Assembly (NCBI GenBank): GCA_945882215.1 | Contig: CAMCWM010000001.1 | Span: forward strand, 123,042-187,041 | Source of the DNA: Akkermansia muciniphila | Lineage (GTDB): Bacteria > Verrucomicrobiota > Verrucomicrobiia > Verrucomicrobiales > Verrucomicrobiaceae | Direction: 5' to 3' | Length of the DNA: 64,000 bases | Shown: piece by piece, positions 18,903-27,843 of the stretch | Position numbering within the stretch: position 1 is the first letter of the stretch | How the letters are laid out: each line of letters starts with the position of its first letter | Made by a program: the position numbers and the translations under genes | The notes under the pieces: generated by a model | Databases searched by the model: none | The model's input: only the letters and a program-made list of their open reading frames with translations | Told to the model about the DNA's origin: nothing

Positions 18903-19727
18903 TCAGCGCGGAATTTGGGCGGCGGCCTCACGACGGGCGAAAAATTCTCGTCTGGAGGCAAGCATCTCTTGAAACTTCTCCTCACGGACGACCTCGGCGC
19001 TGCCGTCGAGTCGTGCGATCACGCGCCAACCATTGGAGCTGGGTCGGGACGACCAGACCAGGGGCAGATCGCCATAGTCGGTATCACGCAGGCCCGCTCC
19101 GGCATAAACGAGCGGCTCCAATGGCATGCCGCGATCCACGGTGGCCCAGAAGATGCGGGAATCAGAAACGATTTCCGGCATCATCTCAGCGCAGACCTCG
19201 GGGAACTTGCCGTCATGCGCGCTGGCATACTGCCGCGCTGCTATGACGACCTGTCTGGCATTGTTCATCGCCTTCATATGCGGTCCCACGCCAGCCATCT
19301 CGATCCAACCGGGCAGCCGAAACAGCCAGCCTGTTTGATGCACGATGCCCACGGCGGCAATGCTGGTGCTGAACATCACGACAAGCATGCCGCACCACGT
19401 CAGGGTCCAGCGCCAGGGCCAGCACAGCGGTGCGCGCAAGCGTGACATGAGCCATTGCAGCCCGATCATTCCCAGCACCAGCGCCCCCAGTGAGCATAGC
19501 AGGAGTTCGACATTCATTTCTGTCTGCGGAACAACCCTGACGAGATAAAACATCCAACCGATCAACAAGTGAACGGGCAGTTGCAACAACACGATCGACT
19601 CCATCGCGATCTCGATCACCAGCACGACCAGAAACAGGACGAGAATGACATATAGCACTCCTTTGACTAGCCTGGCCAGAACACTGGCCCAAGCTGCTCT
19701 CTGGGGAGGCATTTCCGGCTCACTCAC
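18903..19727 (-). CDS. Membrane protein with four or more TM helices and soluble C-terminal domain, unknown
   Basis: GTG start at 19727 overlapping the upstream gene's stop (GTGA); C-terminus ARQVVIAARQYASAHDGKFPE...VDRGMPLEPLVYAGAGL... Confidence 0.65.
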   Translation of the reverse strand: MSEPEMPPQRAAWASVLARLVKGVLYVILVLFLVVLVIEIAMESIVLLQLPVHLLIGWMFYLVRVVPQTEMNVELLLCSLGALVLGMIGLQWLMSRLRAPLCWPWRWTLTWCGMLVVMFSTSIAAVGIVHQTGWLFRLPGWIEMAGVGPHMKAMNNARQVVIAARQYASAHDGKFPEVCAEMMPEIVSDSRIFWATVDRGMPLEPLVYAGAGLRDTDYGDLPLVWSSRPSSNGWRVIARLDGSAEVVREEKFQEMLASRREFFARREAAAQIPR

Positions 19728-20344
19728 GGCCCGAACTCCTTCCGCACACGTTCGTCGAGTTCGTCGCCATTCATTAGCACCACCGAACCATCGGCGAGCA
19801 GTGCCCAACGCGTGGCTCCATAGGTCGCCGGTTCATAGACGAGCACGCGGTTGGCAGGCCCAAAGGTGAGTCCGGGTATGTAAATGAGCCAGTGGCCGTC
19901 GGGATGCGCGCCCTTCCACAAGGCCGTGTTGAAATCACTCACATAAGCATGCGTGGGCAGCTTGCCCTCATGTTTGCCAGCGTAATCGCGCAAGGAATCG
20001 CGCAGGATTTCCATCCCGCGTTTGCGTGCGGCGTCGAGCCACGGTTTGGGATCGCGCTCCGGCGTCTGGAGCTTGTAGGTGATGCCCTGTTTCGCCCAGG
20101 CTCCGGGCGTCATCAGCTCGCGTGCGCCCGAAATCATCGTGAGGATGAAGTAGAGAAACAGCCCCACCACGACGAGCAGCGCGATCGAACGTCGGAACGT
20201 CAGCCGGGGCATCCACGCAAAGTCCTTGGCCAGAAGATTCCAGAGCCAGCGGAAAATCACCGCGCAGAGCAGATAGACGAAGATGAAGAAGGAAATCACA
20301 TCCAGACGGGCCTTGGCCACGTCGGACAGTTGAGGCGAGGACAT
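19724..20344 (-). CDS. Membrane protein, unknown; similar C-terminal pattern to the adjacent 18903-19727 gene
   Basis: MSSPQLSDVAKARLDVISFFIFVYLLCAVIF...; C-terminus RDYAGKHEGKLPTHAYVSDFNTALWKG...LIYIPGLTFGPANRVLVYEPATYGATRWALLADGSVVLMNGDELDERV. Confidence 0.65.
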   Translation of the reverse strand: MSSPQLSDVAKARLDVISFFIFVYLLCAVIFRWLWNLLAKDFAWMPRLTFRRSIALLVVVGLFLYFILTMISGARELMTPGAWAKQGITYKLQTPERDPKPWLDAARKRGMEILRDSLRDYAGKHEGKLPTHAYVSDFNTALWKGAHPDGHWLIYIPGLTFGPANRVLVYEPATYGATRWALLADGSVVLMNGDELDERVRKEFGP

Positions 20345-20456
20345 TCCTGCCCATGCCGAGCTCTCGTAGCAAGCAGGACGACCGCCGTTGTGTTCCAAAA
20401 ACTCATGCCCGCAGGCTATCTGGAAGCCGGATCACGATACAAGCATGATTTTGCCC

Positions 20457-21185
20457 TCACTCCCACACGCCCAGCTTCACGAGCTGCTTTGTCGCGGCAC
20501 CGGCCCAGTCGCGATTGGCGGCGGGGCTGGCAGGACTGGGGTGGAGGACGCGTCCGGTTTTGAAATCACCGTTCATCGCGTCTTTGGCGCGTAGCGCACG
20601 TTCTTCGGCGAAAGCGCCGACACCGATGACCCATTCGGGCTGCAAGGCGGTGATGACGGCGCGGAGATGCGCATCGCACGCGGCTTCCATCGCAGTTGTT
20701 TCGGCGGCGGGGAGTTTGTCGGGCGTGTGATTGCGACCGCTGGCCTCAATGAAGACGAGCGGGCAGTAATTCGCGACGAAGTGTTCTTGGAAAAAGGCCT
20801 CCGCCTTGCCAAAGCGCTGCGCAAACAGGCCCCACAGCCGCCGACCGCTGACTTCGGACTGCGGGCAGTCGAAACCGACGACGGGCCGTTTCGGGTGCTC
20901 GCGTTCCGGTTTGCCAACGGGCTCGTTGATGCCCATCCAGTCACGCACGGCAGCGATTTCGCCAAAAGGGACGCCGGTTTGTGTCATGCCGAAAGGGCCG
21001 GGATTCATGCCAACGAGAACGACACGCTTCGTGGTGCTGCCAAAGCGTCGCAGGTAGGCCTCGTGCGGCGACCAGGCATAGTCGAGAGGCTGATAGACGT
21101 ATTCGACCGGCGCGGCGAAACGCAGCGGGCGCAGGGTTTCGCGCAGGGTCTGGGCGGCGGAGATCAGGGCATTGGCGGGCATCAC
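20457..21185 (-). CDS. Single-strand-selective monofunctional uracil-DNA glycosylase (SMUG1 family)
   Basis: VGMNPGPFGMTQTGVPFGEIAAVRDWMGI, EHPKRPVVGFDCPQSEVSGRRLWGLFAQRFG, FVANYCPLVFIEASGRNHTPDKLPA, VLHPSPASPAANRDW; close to animal SMUG1 motifs. Confidence 0.93.
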   Translation of the reverse strand: MMPANALISAAQTLRETLRPLRFAAPVEYVYQPLDYAWSPHEAYLRRFGSTTKRVVLVGMNPGPFGMTQTGVPFGEIAAVRDWMGINEPVGKPEREHPKRPVVGFDCPQSEVSGRRLWGLFAQRFGKAEAFFQEHFVANYCPLVFIEASGRNHTPDKLPAAETTAMEAACDAHLRAVITALQPEWVIGVGAFAEERALRAKDAMNGDFKTGRVLHPSPASPAANRDWAGAATKQLVKLGVWE

Positions 21186-21271
21186 GGCATGAGATGGCGG
21201 AAGGCTGTCGCGTCAAGAGGTGCAAAAAGAACTCGTATCCACAGGCGCGTCCGCTAAAGTTTGCGCCCGTG

Positions 21272-22240
21272 ATGCGACACTATCTGAGCTTCGGAATCCT
21301 GACGGCTGCCTGCATGGTGGTTTCGTCGTTGTCGGCGGAAAACGTCAAGATCGTGCTCAAAAACGGCGCGGAGCTGCGCGGCGAGGTGCTCAAGGAACGT
21401 GACGATGCCGTGGTGCTCGATCTCGGCCATACCGTGCTCACCGTGCCGCGCACGGAGATTTCCATTCTGGAAAAAGCGAACGCCGCCGCCAAAACCGCCG
21501 CCGTGCAGGGCGAGGACATCTATTTCGTCGAACCCGGACGCGAGGCCATGACCGTGGAAAAGAACGTCCAGCGCGTGGCGGAGTCCGTGGTGCAGATTCA
21601 AACGGCCTCAGGCCTCGGCTCCGGCTTCATCATCAACAAGCTCGGTTATGTGATCACGAACCAGCATGTGATTGCTGGCGAGCGCGAGATCACCGTGGTG
21701 GTGTATCGCAAGAAACCCGACGGGCTGGAGAAACAGCAGTTCACCAAGGTGAAGATCATCGCGATGAACGGTTTTCTCGATCTCGCCATTCTCCAGATCG
21801 AAGATCCGGCCGCCGCATCACTGCCATTTGTGCCGATGGGCGATTCCGAAACGCTCACACAGGGTCAGGACGTGTTCGCCATCGGCAGTCCGCTCGGTCT
21901 GGAGCGCTCGGTATCGAAGGGCATCGTGAGCATCCGTGCGCGTGAAAACGGCGGACGCTGGTACATTCAAAGCACGACGCAGATCAATCCCGGCAACTCC
22001 GGCGGTCCGCTTTTCAACGCACGCGGCGAAGTCGTCGGCGTGAACAACATGAAAGCAGCCGGCGTCGGCGTCGAAGGGCTCGGCTTCTCGATCCCCTCGA
22101 ACGTGCTGAAGCTCTTCCTGAAAAATCGCGAGGCCTTTGCCTTCGATCCACGCAATCCGAACAGCGGCTTCCGCTACCTGCCGCCGCCATCTCCGCCGGT
22201 GGAAAAATCAAAACCGGAATCTGTAACCACCAGCGGCTGA
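21272..22240 (+). CDS. Secreted trypsin-like serine protease (HtrA-like, no PDZ visible)
   Basis: GSGFIINKLGYVITNQHVIAG (His), NGFLDLAILQI (Asp), INPGNSGGPLFNARGEVVGVN (Ser). Confidence 0.9.
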   Translation: MRHYLSFGILTAACMVVSSLSAENVKIVLKNGAELRGEVLKERDDAVVLDLGHTVLTVPRTEISILEKANAAAKTAAVQGEDIYFVEPGREAMTVEKNVQRVAESVVQIQTASGLGSGFIINKLGYVITNQHVIAGEREITVVVYRKKPDGLEKQQFTKVKIIAMNGFLDLAILQIEDPAAASLPFVPMGDSETLTQGQDVFAIGSPLGLERSVSKGIVSIRARENGGRWYIQSTTQINPGNSGGPLFNARGEVVGVNNMKAAGVGVEGLGFSIPSNVLKLFLKNREAFAFDPRNPNSGFRYLPPPSPPVEKSKPESVTTSG

Positions 22241-22276
22241 TTCCGCAGTACCTGTCGGACCCTATCTCAAACCTCC

Positions 22277-24106
22277 ATGAAACGCGCCCCCCTCGTCCTC
22301 TCCTTGCTGCTTGCAAGCATCCTTCCCGCCTCCGCCGCCGACCGGCTGGAGCAATGGTACAACCTCATGCCGAAAGACACCGCCGGTGTCATCGCCGTTA
22401 GAAACACGCCCGAGCTGCTCGCCGACTGGGACAAGAGCAGCTACGCCAAATTCATGCAGGATGACGAGGCGAGGCGCTGGATGGCGCCGATGCGCAAAGA
22501 GGGAGAAACGCCGTGGGACAAGTTCTTCAAGGATCACTACGGCAGCGGCATGTATGACACGCTGAAGGACTACCCGGGAGCGGTAGTCAGCTTCCTCGTG
22601 CTGAATGACTTCGCCGAGTTCGGGAAGAACCCGCCCAACGTCTCGCTCTGTGAACTGGGCGGCAAGCAGCAGGAGATCGAGGCGCACAAGGCCGCCGAAG
22701 TTGAGGGGGAGAAGAAGGACAACGCCAATCTCAAGCTCAGCAGCACCGACATCGGCGGCGTGAGCGTCCAGATCGCCACATCGGGCGATCCTGCGGACGA
22801 CGCCTGCTTCACCTCATGGGCGATCGTGGGAGACGTGATGATCGAGTCCACCTCGCGCAAGCTGATGGAATACATGATCGGCGCCCTCAAAAACGGCGCG
22901 GGCGATCCTCCCGGCGTCGCGCGTGAGCACCTCACCCGCATCGGCCAGCTCACCAACGGCGGCGGCGACATGATGCTCTACTTCAATGGCGTGAAAATGC
23001 TCGAACTCGGCGAGAAGATGATTGCCGCCGAGGAGAAAAAGAAACAGGACGACGACAAGCCTGCCGCAGGCATGAGCTTCAACATCAAGCCAAAGCAGAT
23101 CATGGACATGCTCGGCGCGCAGGAGTTGCAGGCCATCGCATTCACCATGGAATTGCAGGATGCCCAGTCACGCATGGATGTGACGATCCTGCACCCGCAG
23201 AAGCCCGCCGGCATCCTTTCCATCATGCGCGGCACCAGCAACGAGGTGACACTGCCCGCCTTCATTCCCGCCGGCATCCTGACCGCCAGCGTCGCCCGCA
23301 TGGACTTCGGCACCATATATGACGCGATCCTCGGCATGATCTCCAAGCTGGGCCCGATGGCCATGATGGTCACCATGCAAATCCCACAACTCGAAGCGCA
23401 GATGGGCTTCAAGATTCGCGATGATCTCTTTGGCAGCCTCTCCGATGAAATCATCCAGGTGCAGGACGGTGATGGCACCAAGGACAGCCAGGTCATGGGC
23501 TTCAAGGTCAAGGACGCCGACAAGCTCGGTGGCGCGCTCGAAGGCCTCAAACGTTTCGCTGGAGCCGGCTTCGGCGCCTTTGAGGAGAGCGACTTCCTCG
23601 GCTTCACCATCAACACGCTCAAGACCACGCAGACCGCCAACGCCGCCACCGAGATCGCCTACTGCAACACCGGCAAATACCTCCTCATCTCTGTCGGCAC
23701 GCAGGACACGCTGAAAAAAATCCTCGGTCGCATGAAGGATCCCTCGGGCCCCAGCATCTGGGACGATGCGCACGTGCAGAACCTCCTCTCGCTCGCACCC
23801 AAGAACTACAGCGGCGTCGGTGTCACGGATGCAGGCCGCCTGCTCAACATGGTCGCCACTGCCGCAGCCGCGCTCGAAAGCAAGGCAGGCGGCAAGGCCG
23901 CCGCAGCCAAGAAAAAGGGCCCCGGCAAGAAGGCCCTCGCTCCCGAAGAACCCACCACCACCGCGGCATCCGGCGGCTGGTTTGACTCCGGTGCACGGCC
24001 CTCGAACGAAACCTTCCAGCGTTACTTCGGCAGCCTGCTCAGCGCCAGCTACTCGCACCCGGATGCGATCCAGATGCATTACCTGACCACACCCGTGGAG
24101 AAGTAA
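22277..24106 (+). CDS. Secreted hypothetical protein (large, DUF3352-like composition)
   Basis: 609 aa ORF with signal peptide MKRAPLVLSLLLASILPASAADRLEQWYNLMPKDTAGVIAVRNTPELL. Confidence 0.75.
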   Translation: MKRAPLVLSLLLASILPASAADRLEQWYNLMPKDTAGVIAVRNTPELLADWDKSSYAKFMQDDEARRWMAPMRKEGETPWDKFFKDHYGSGMYDTLKDYPGAVVSFLVLNDFAEFGKNPPNVSLCELGGKQQEIEAHKAAEVEGEKKDNANLKLSSTDIGGVSVQIATSGDPADDACFTSWAIVGDVMIESTSRKLMEYMIGALKNGAGDPPGVAREHLTRIGQLTNGGGDMMLYFNGVKMLELGEKMIAAEEKKKQDDDKPAAGMSFNIKPKQIMDMLGAQELQAIAFTMELQDAQSRMDVTILHPQKPAGILSIMRGTSNEVTLPAFIPAGILTASVARMDFGTIYDAILGMISKLGPMAMMVTMQIPQLEAQMGFKIRDDLFGSLSDEIIQVQDGDGTKDSQVMGFKVKDADKLGGALEGLKRFAGAGFGAFEESDFLGFTINTLKTTQTANAATEIAYCNTGKYLLISVGTQDTLKKILGRMKDPSGPSIWDDAHVQNLLSLAPKNYSGVGVTDAGRLLNMVATAAAALESKAGGKAAAAKKKGPGKKALAPEEPTTTAASGGWFDSGARPSNETFQRYFGSLLSASYSHPDAIQMHYLTTPVEK

Positions 24107-24109
24107 GGC

Positions 24110-24173
24110 TCGATGCTTGATGCTGGTTTCTGGATGTCTGCATCGAGCATCAATTATCTAGCATCCAGCATCA
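24110..24173. repeat. Heptamer-periodic inverted repeat (CGATGCT TGATGCT GGTTTCT GGATGTC ... AGCATCA ATTATCT AGCATCC AGCATCA)
   Basis: Left arm of NGATGCT-like 7-mers, right arm of AGCATCN 7-mers (reverse complement), filling almost the entire gap between a stop codon (24106) and a start codon (24179). Confidence 0.7.
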
Positions 24174-24178
24174 CTCCC

Positions 24179-26452
24179 ATGCGCCCGATCGCTCTCATCC
24201 TGTTCGCCACTGCTGTCTTCGCTGAGAAGCCTGCGCTTTACTTCGACGGCCCGGAGATCGTCAAACTCGACTGGAACACCTCCAGCCCGCGTGCGGGTGA
24301 TTTCAATGGCGATGGTCTGACCGATCTCGCCATCGTGAACTCATCGCGTGCGCGGATTGAGTTCCTTCTGCAGCGCAAGGATGGGGTGAAGCCCGGCGAT
24401 CCTGAAAAATCCGCTCGTGAGGACCGCTGGAATCCGATCCTCGAAGTCTCGCGTTTCGACAAGCAGCCCCTCGTCATCGGCCATGCGGCTTTCGCGCTTG
24501 TGACAGGGGATTGGAACGGCGACAAGCGCGACGACATCGCCTTCATCACCGATGAAGACAAACTCGTGCTCCGCATGCAGGGCGACAAAGGCGCCTGGAC
24601 CGAGAAACGCGAGTTCACACTCGATTCCACCAATGACGATACGGAAGTTCTCGTCGCACGCGATTTGAACGGCGACAACCGCGATGACATCGCCCTGCTC
24701 ACCAACACCCGTCTGATGGTGCTGCTGCAAAAAGCGCCCGGAGAGTGGGCGGAACCGCAAAACTACGCGCTCGGCGAAGGTGGTTGCGCTGGATTGAGCA
24801 TCGCAGACCTTGATGGCGATGGCCGTGCCGACCTTTTTTACACCGCACCCGAGGGCGATGCCCTGCTCGTGCGCTTGCAGCATGAAGGCGTGACGTTTGG
24901 CGAAGAATGGCGGCTCGAAATCCCCGCCACACGCCACTGGCTGCATCCCATCCGTTTGGGCGACAAGAAAAACGGCGTCGCCTGGATTCAGGATGAAACG
25001 AGCATGGTCGAAGTCGCGAAGCTCACACAGGGTACCGCTGAACCGAACGCCGACCGTGCTGCCACCATCCGCTATGCGATGCCGCCGACTGAATCCAAGA
25101 ACGGCGCTGTCGCCTATGGCGATCTCACCGGCGACGGCTTTGCCGATGTCGTCATGTCCGAGCCGAAAGCCGCGCGTGCGTGGTTGTTTCAAGGCAGCGC
25201 CAGCGGTGCGTTCAGCGAAGGCCGCGAGTTCCCCATCCTCAGCGGTGTCGAATCCCTCGCCATCGCCGATGTGGATGGCGATAAAAAAACCGATCTCATC
25301 CTGCTCAGCCCTGGCGAGCAGTCCATCGGTGTCGCTCATTGGAAGGACAACCGCCTCGTCTATCCCGAGATCGTCTATCAGGCCAAGGAAGGCGAAACGC
25401 TGCTCACCCTCACCACGGGTTCGCTCGTCGCGCTGTCGGACGCGGGCATTCTTTGCGTCAGCGAGATCAAAGCGAAGCCGCAGCTCATCACATTGCGCAA
25501 ATCCGGCACCGGCAAAGGCTTCCTCGCCACCACGCAGGAACTCACGGTCAAAACCGGCCGCATCAACGGCATCCGCGTCGTCGATGCCAATCAAGATGGT
25601 CGTGGTGACCTCGCCTTGTTCTCGAATCTCGGCCCGCTGCAACTGTTGTTGAGCACCACCGACGCCAAGGCGCCCTTCAAACGCGTCGAAGGCATTCCTG
25701 ATTCGTTTGTCAGCAAACTCGCCCCCGCAGCGCTCACCACGGGCGATCTCGACGGCGATGGCAAAGAAGAAATCCTCATCGCCCATCAGCAACTCGCCCG
25801 CGCTTTCAAGGTCGATGCCGAGGGCAAGGCCAGCATCGTCGAGCAATTCAACTCTCCCGATGCCTCCGCCGAACTGCACAGCGCCCTCATCTCACGCAAG
25901 GATGGCAAAATCTCCGTTCTCCTCATCGACGCCACGCACAGCAAGCTCCACGAGCTCACCGCTGGCAAAGACCGCGTCTATCGCGCCGACCACACGCATG
26001 CGCTGCCCGTGATGACGCCTGACCAATGCGTGCTCATGACGGCGGAGAAAAACACCAAGCTGCTCCTGCTGGCCAAAAACAGCTTCCAAATCACACCTTT
26101 GGACGGTTTCACGCTCAAACTCGACACCGTCACCACCTTTGACAGCGAGCTGAAGGACACCACGCCCTCCGATCTCATTGCTGCCTCATTCTCCGGGGAA
26201 GAGGTGGATGACATCGCACTGATCGACACCGCCAAAAGCCGCGTCATCGAGATCTTCCAGCCCGCCGCCGGCCAGAAGTGGGACAGCGCCATGTACTTCC
26301 GCGTCTTCGAGACCGATCCGCATTTCCGTGGCAAAACCGGCCTCGAAAACGAACCCCACGATTACGCCGCCCTCGATCTCGACAAAGACGGCCGCCTCGA
26401 CCTCTGCCTCCTCACCCACGACCGCGTTCTGCTCTACGTGCGGAAGAAGTAG
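24179..26452 (+). CDS. FG-GAP/VCBS repeat protein
   Basis: Signal peptide; multiple DFNGDGLTDLAIVN, DWNGDKRDDIAFI, DLNGDNRDDIALL, DLDGDGRADLFY, DVDGDKKTDLILL, DANQDGRGDLALF, DLDGDGKEEILIA repeats. Confidence 0.93.
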   Translation: MRPIALILFATAVFAEKPALYFDGPEIVKLDWNTSSPRAGDFNGDGLTDLAIVNSSRARIEFLLQRKDGVKPGDPEKSAREDRWNPILEVSRFDKQPLVIGHAAFALVTGDWNGDKRDDIAFITDEDKLVLRMQGDKGAWTEKREFTLDSTNDDTEVLVARDLNGDNRDDIALLTNTRLMVLLQKAPGEWAEPQNYALGEGGCAGLSIADLDGDGRADLFYTAPEGDALLVRLQHEGVTFGEEWRLEIPATRHWLHPIRLGDKKNGVAWIQDETSMVEVAKLTQGTAEPNADRAATIRYAMPPTESKNGAVAYGDLTGDGFADVVMSEPKAARAWLFQGSASGAFSEGREFPILSGVESLAIADVDGDKKTDLILLSPGEQSIGVAHWKDNRLVYPEIVYQAKEGETLLTLTTGSLVALSDAGILCVSEIKAKPQLITLRKSGTGKGFLATTQELTVKTGRINGIRVVDANQDGRGDLALFSNLGPLQLLLSTTDAKAPFKRVEGIPDSFVSKLAPAALTTGDLDGDGKEEILIAHQQLARAFKVDAEGKASIVEQFNSPDASAELHSALISRKDGKISVLLIDATHSKLHELTAGKDRVYRADHTHALPVMTPDQCVLMTAEKNTKLLLLAKNSFQITPLDGFTLKLDTVTTFDSELKDTTPSDLIAASFSGEEVDDIALIDTAKSRVIEIFQPAAGQKWDSAMYFRVFETDPHFRGKTGLENEPHDYAALDLDKDGRLDLCLLTHDRVLLYVRKK

Positions 26453-26506
26453 TCTGGGCTTTCAGGTGCTTGCACAGTCGGAATTCATGCCTCACATCAG
26501 GGGCAC

Positions 26507-27787
26507 ATGAAACGTCTCTACCGCCACGCCCAGATCGCCAGCGAAGATTCTCCGAAGCTCCAGACCGCCGACGTGCTAGTCGAAGGCGATAAAATCATCG
26601 GCGTGGCCGCGAACATCACGGGTGTTGATAACGCGGAGATCATCGACTGCACCGGCCGCATTTTGCTCCCTGGCCTCTTTGACATTCATGTTCACGCCCG
26701 TGAACCCGGCCAGGAGGACAAAGAAAACATCGCCACCTGTGCCGAAGCGGCGATCAACGGCGGCATCACCGGCTTCGTCATGATGCCGAACACATCTCCC
26801 GCCATCGACAACGCGGGCGTCGTGCGCAGCGTGCTCGAAAGCGCCCGCCGCACCCGCATCGGCCCCGGCATCTACACGACTGGTGCCATCACCAAAGGCC
26901 GCAAAGGTGAGGAACTGGCCGGGATCGCGGGCATGAAAGCCGCTGGTGCCGTGATGCTCACCGACGACGGTTTCCCCGTCGATAATCCGCAAGTCCTCCG
27001 CCGCGCCATGGAATACGCCCGCGAGTTCGACATCCCCCTCGCCAGCCATTGCGAGGTCAAGGAACTCAGCGGCAAAGGCTGCATGCACGAGGGCAAGATC
27101 AGCTACTCGCTCGGCCTGCCCGGCATCCCCGCCATCAGCGAGGAGATCTGTATTGCCCGCGACATCCGCCTCGCCGAATTCACCGGCGTGCATCTCAACA
27201 TCCAGCACGTCACCACCGAGCGCGGCATGGGCACCATAAAGCGGGCCAAGGACCGTGGCATCCGCGTCACCTGCGAGATCGCCCCACACCATTTGATGTT
27301 CAATCACGAGCACATCGGCGACTACGACACGCACTACAAGATGAACCCGCCGCTGCGCACGCCCGAGGACAACGCCGCGCTGCTCCAAGGCCTCAAAGAC
27401 GGCTGGTTCGACGTCATCGCCACCGACCACGCCCCGCACACTCCTTTCGAGAAGAACCAGGACTTCGCCAGCGCCCCCTTCGGCATCACCGGTCTCGAAA
27501 GCGCCCTCGTCTCGCTCTACGACTACTACATCCGCAAAGACATCCTCGACTGGGGTCTCATCGTGAAGCGCTACAGCGCCGAACCGCGCCGCCTCATGAA
27601 ACTCCCGCCCGTGCCCGTCAAAGAAGGCGGCATCGCCGAGTTCATCCTCTTCAATCCCGCCCGCACCACCACCTTCAGCCGCGCCTTCATGAAATCGAAG
27701 AGCATCAATACGCCCTTCCTCGACAAAACACTGCAAGGCATGGTCGAACGCGTGGTGTATCGTGGCGAGGAATTGTTGGCGAGGTAA
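26507..27787 (+). CDS. pyrC: Class I dihydroorotase
   Basis: ILLPGLFDIHVHAREPGQEDKENIATCAEAAINGGITGFVMMPNTSPAIDN; IRVTCEIAPHHLMF; VIATDHAPHT; NPARTTTFSRAFMKSKSINTPF. Confidence 0.93.
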   Translation: MKRLYRHAQIASEDSPKLQTADVLVEGDKIIGVAANITGVDNAEIIDCTGRILLPGLFDIHVHAREPGQEDKENIATCAEAAINGGITGFVMMPNTSPAIDNAGVVRSVLESARRTRIGPGIYTTGAITKGRKGEELAGIAGMKAAGAVMLTDDGFPVDNPQVLRRAMEYAREFDIPLASHCEVKELSGKGCMHEGKISYSLGLPGIPAISEEICIARDIRLAEFTGVHLNIQHVTTERGMGTIKRAKDRGIRVTCEIAPHHLMFNHEHIGDYDTHYKMNPPLRTPEDNAALLQGLKDGWFDVIATDHAPHTPFEKNQDFASAPFGITGLESALVSLYDYYIRKDILDWGLIVKRYSAEPRRLMKLPPVPVKEGGIAEFILFNPARTTTFSRAFMKSKSINTPFLDKTLQGMVERVVYRGEELLAR

Positions 27788-27843
27788 TCGTCCTTTACAG
27801 TGCGTTTACAGACGCCTGCGGCCACCGGGATCACGGTGGCCAC

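Noticed and set aside
24341-25879. 512-aa minus-strand ORF
   Set aside because: Antisense shadow of the FG-GAP protein; its repeated acidic motifs mirror the repeats on the other strand.
26576-27736. 386-aa minus-strand ORF
   Set aside because: Antisense to dihydroorotase; no independent coding signal.
27049-27843. N-terminal extension of the 980-aa VIT/vWA ORF
   Set aside because: Out-of-frame read of dihydroorotase (H/R-rich); the real start is ATG 27844 with a signal peptide.
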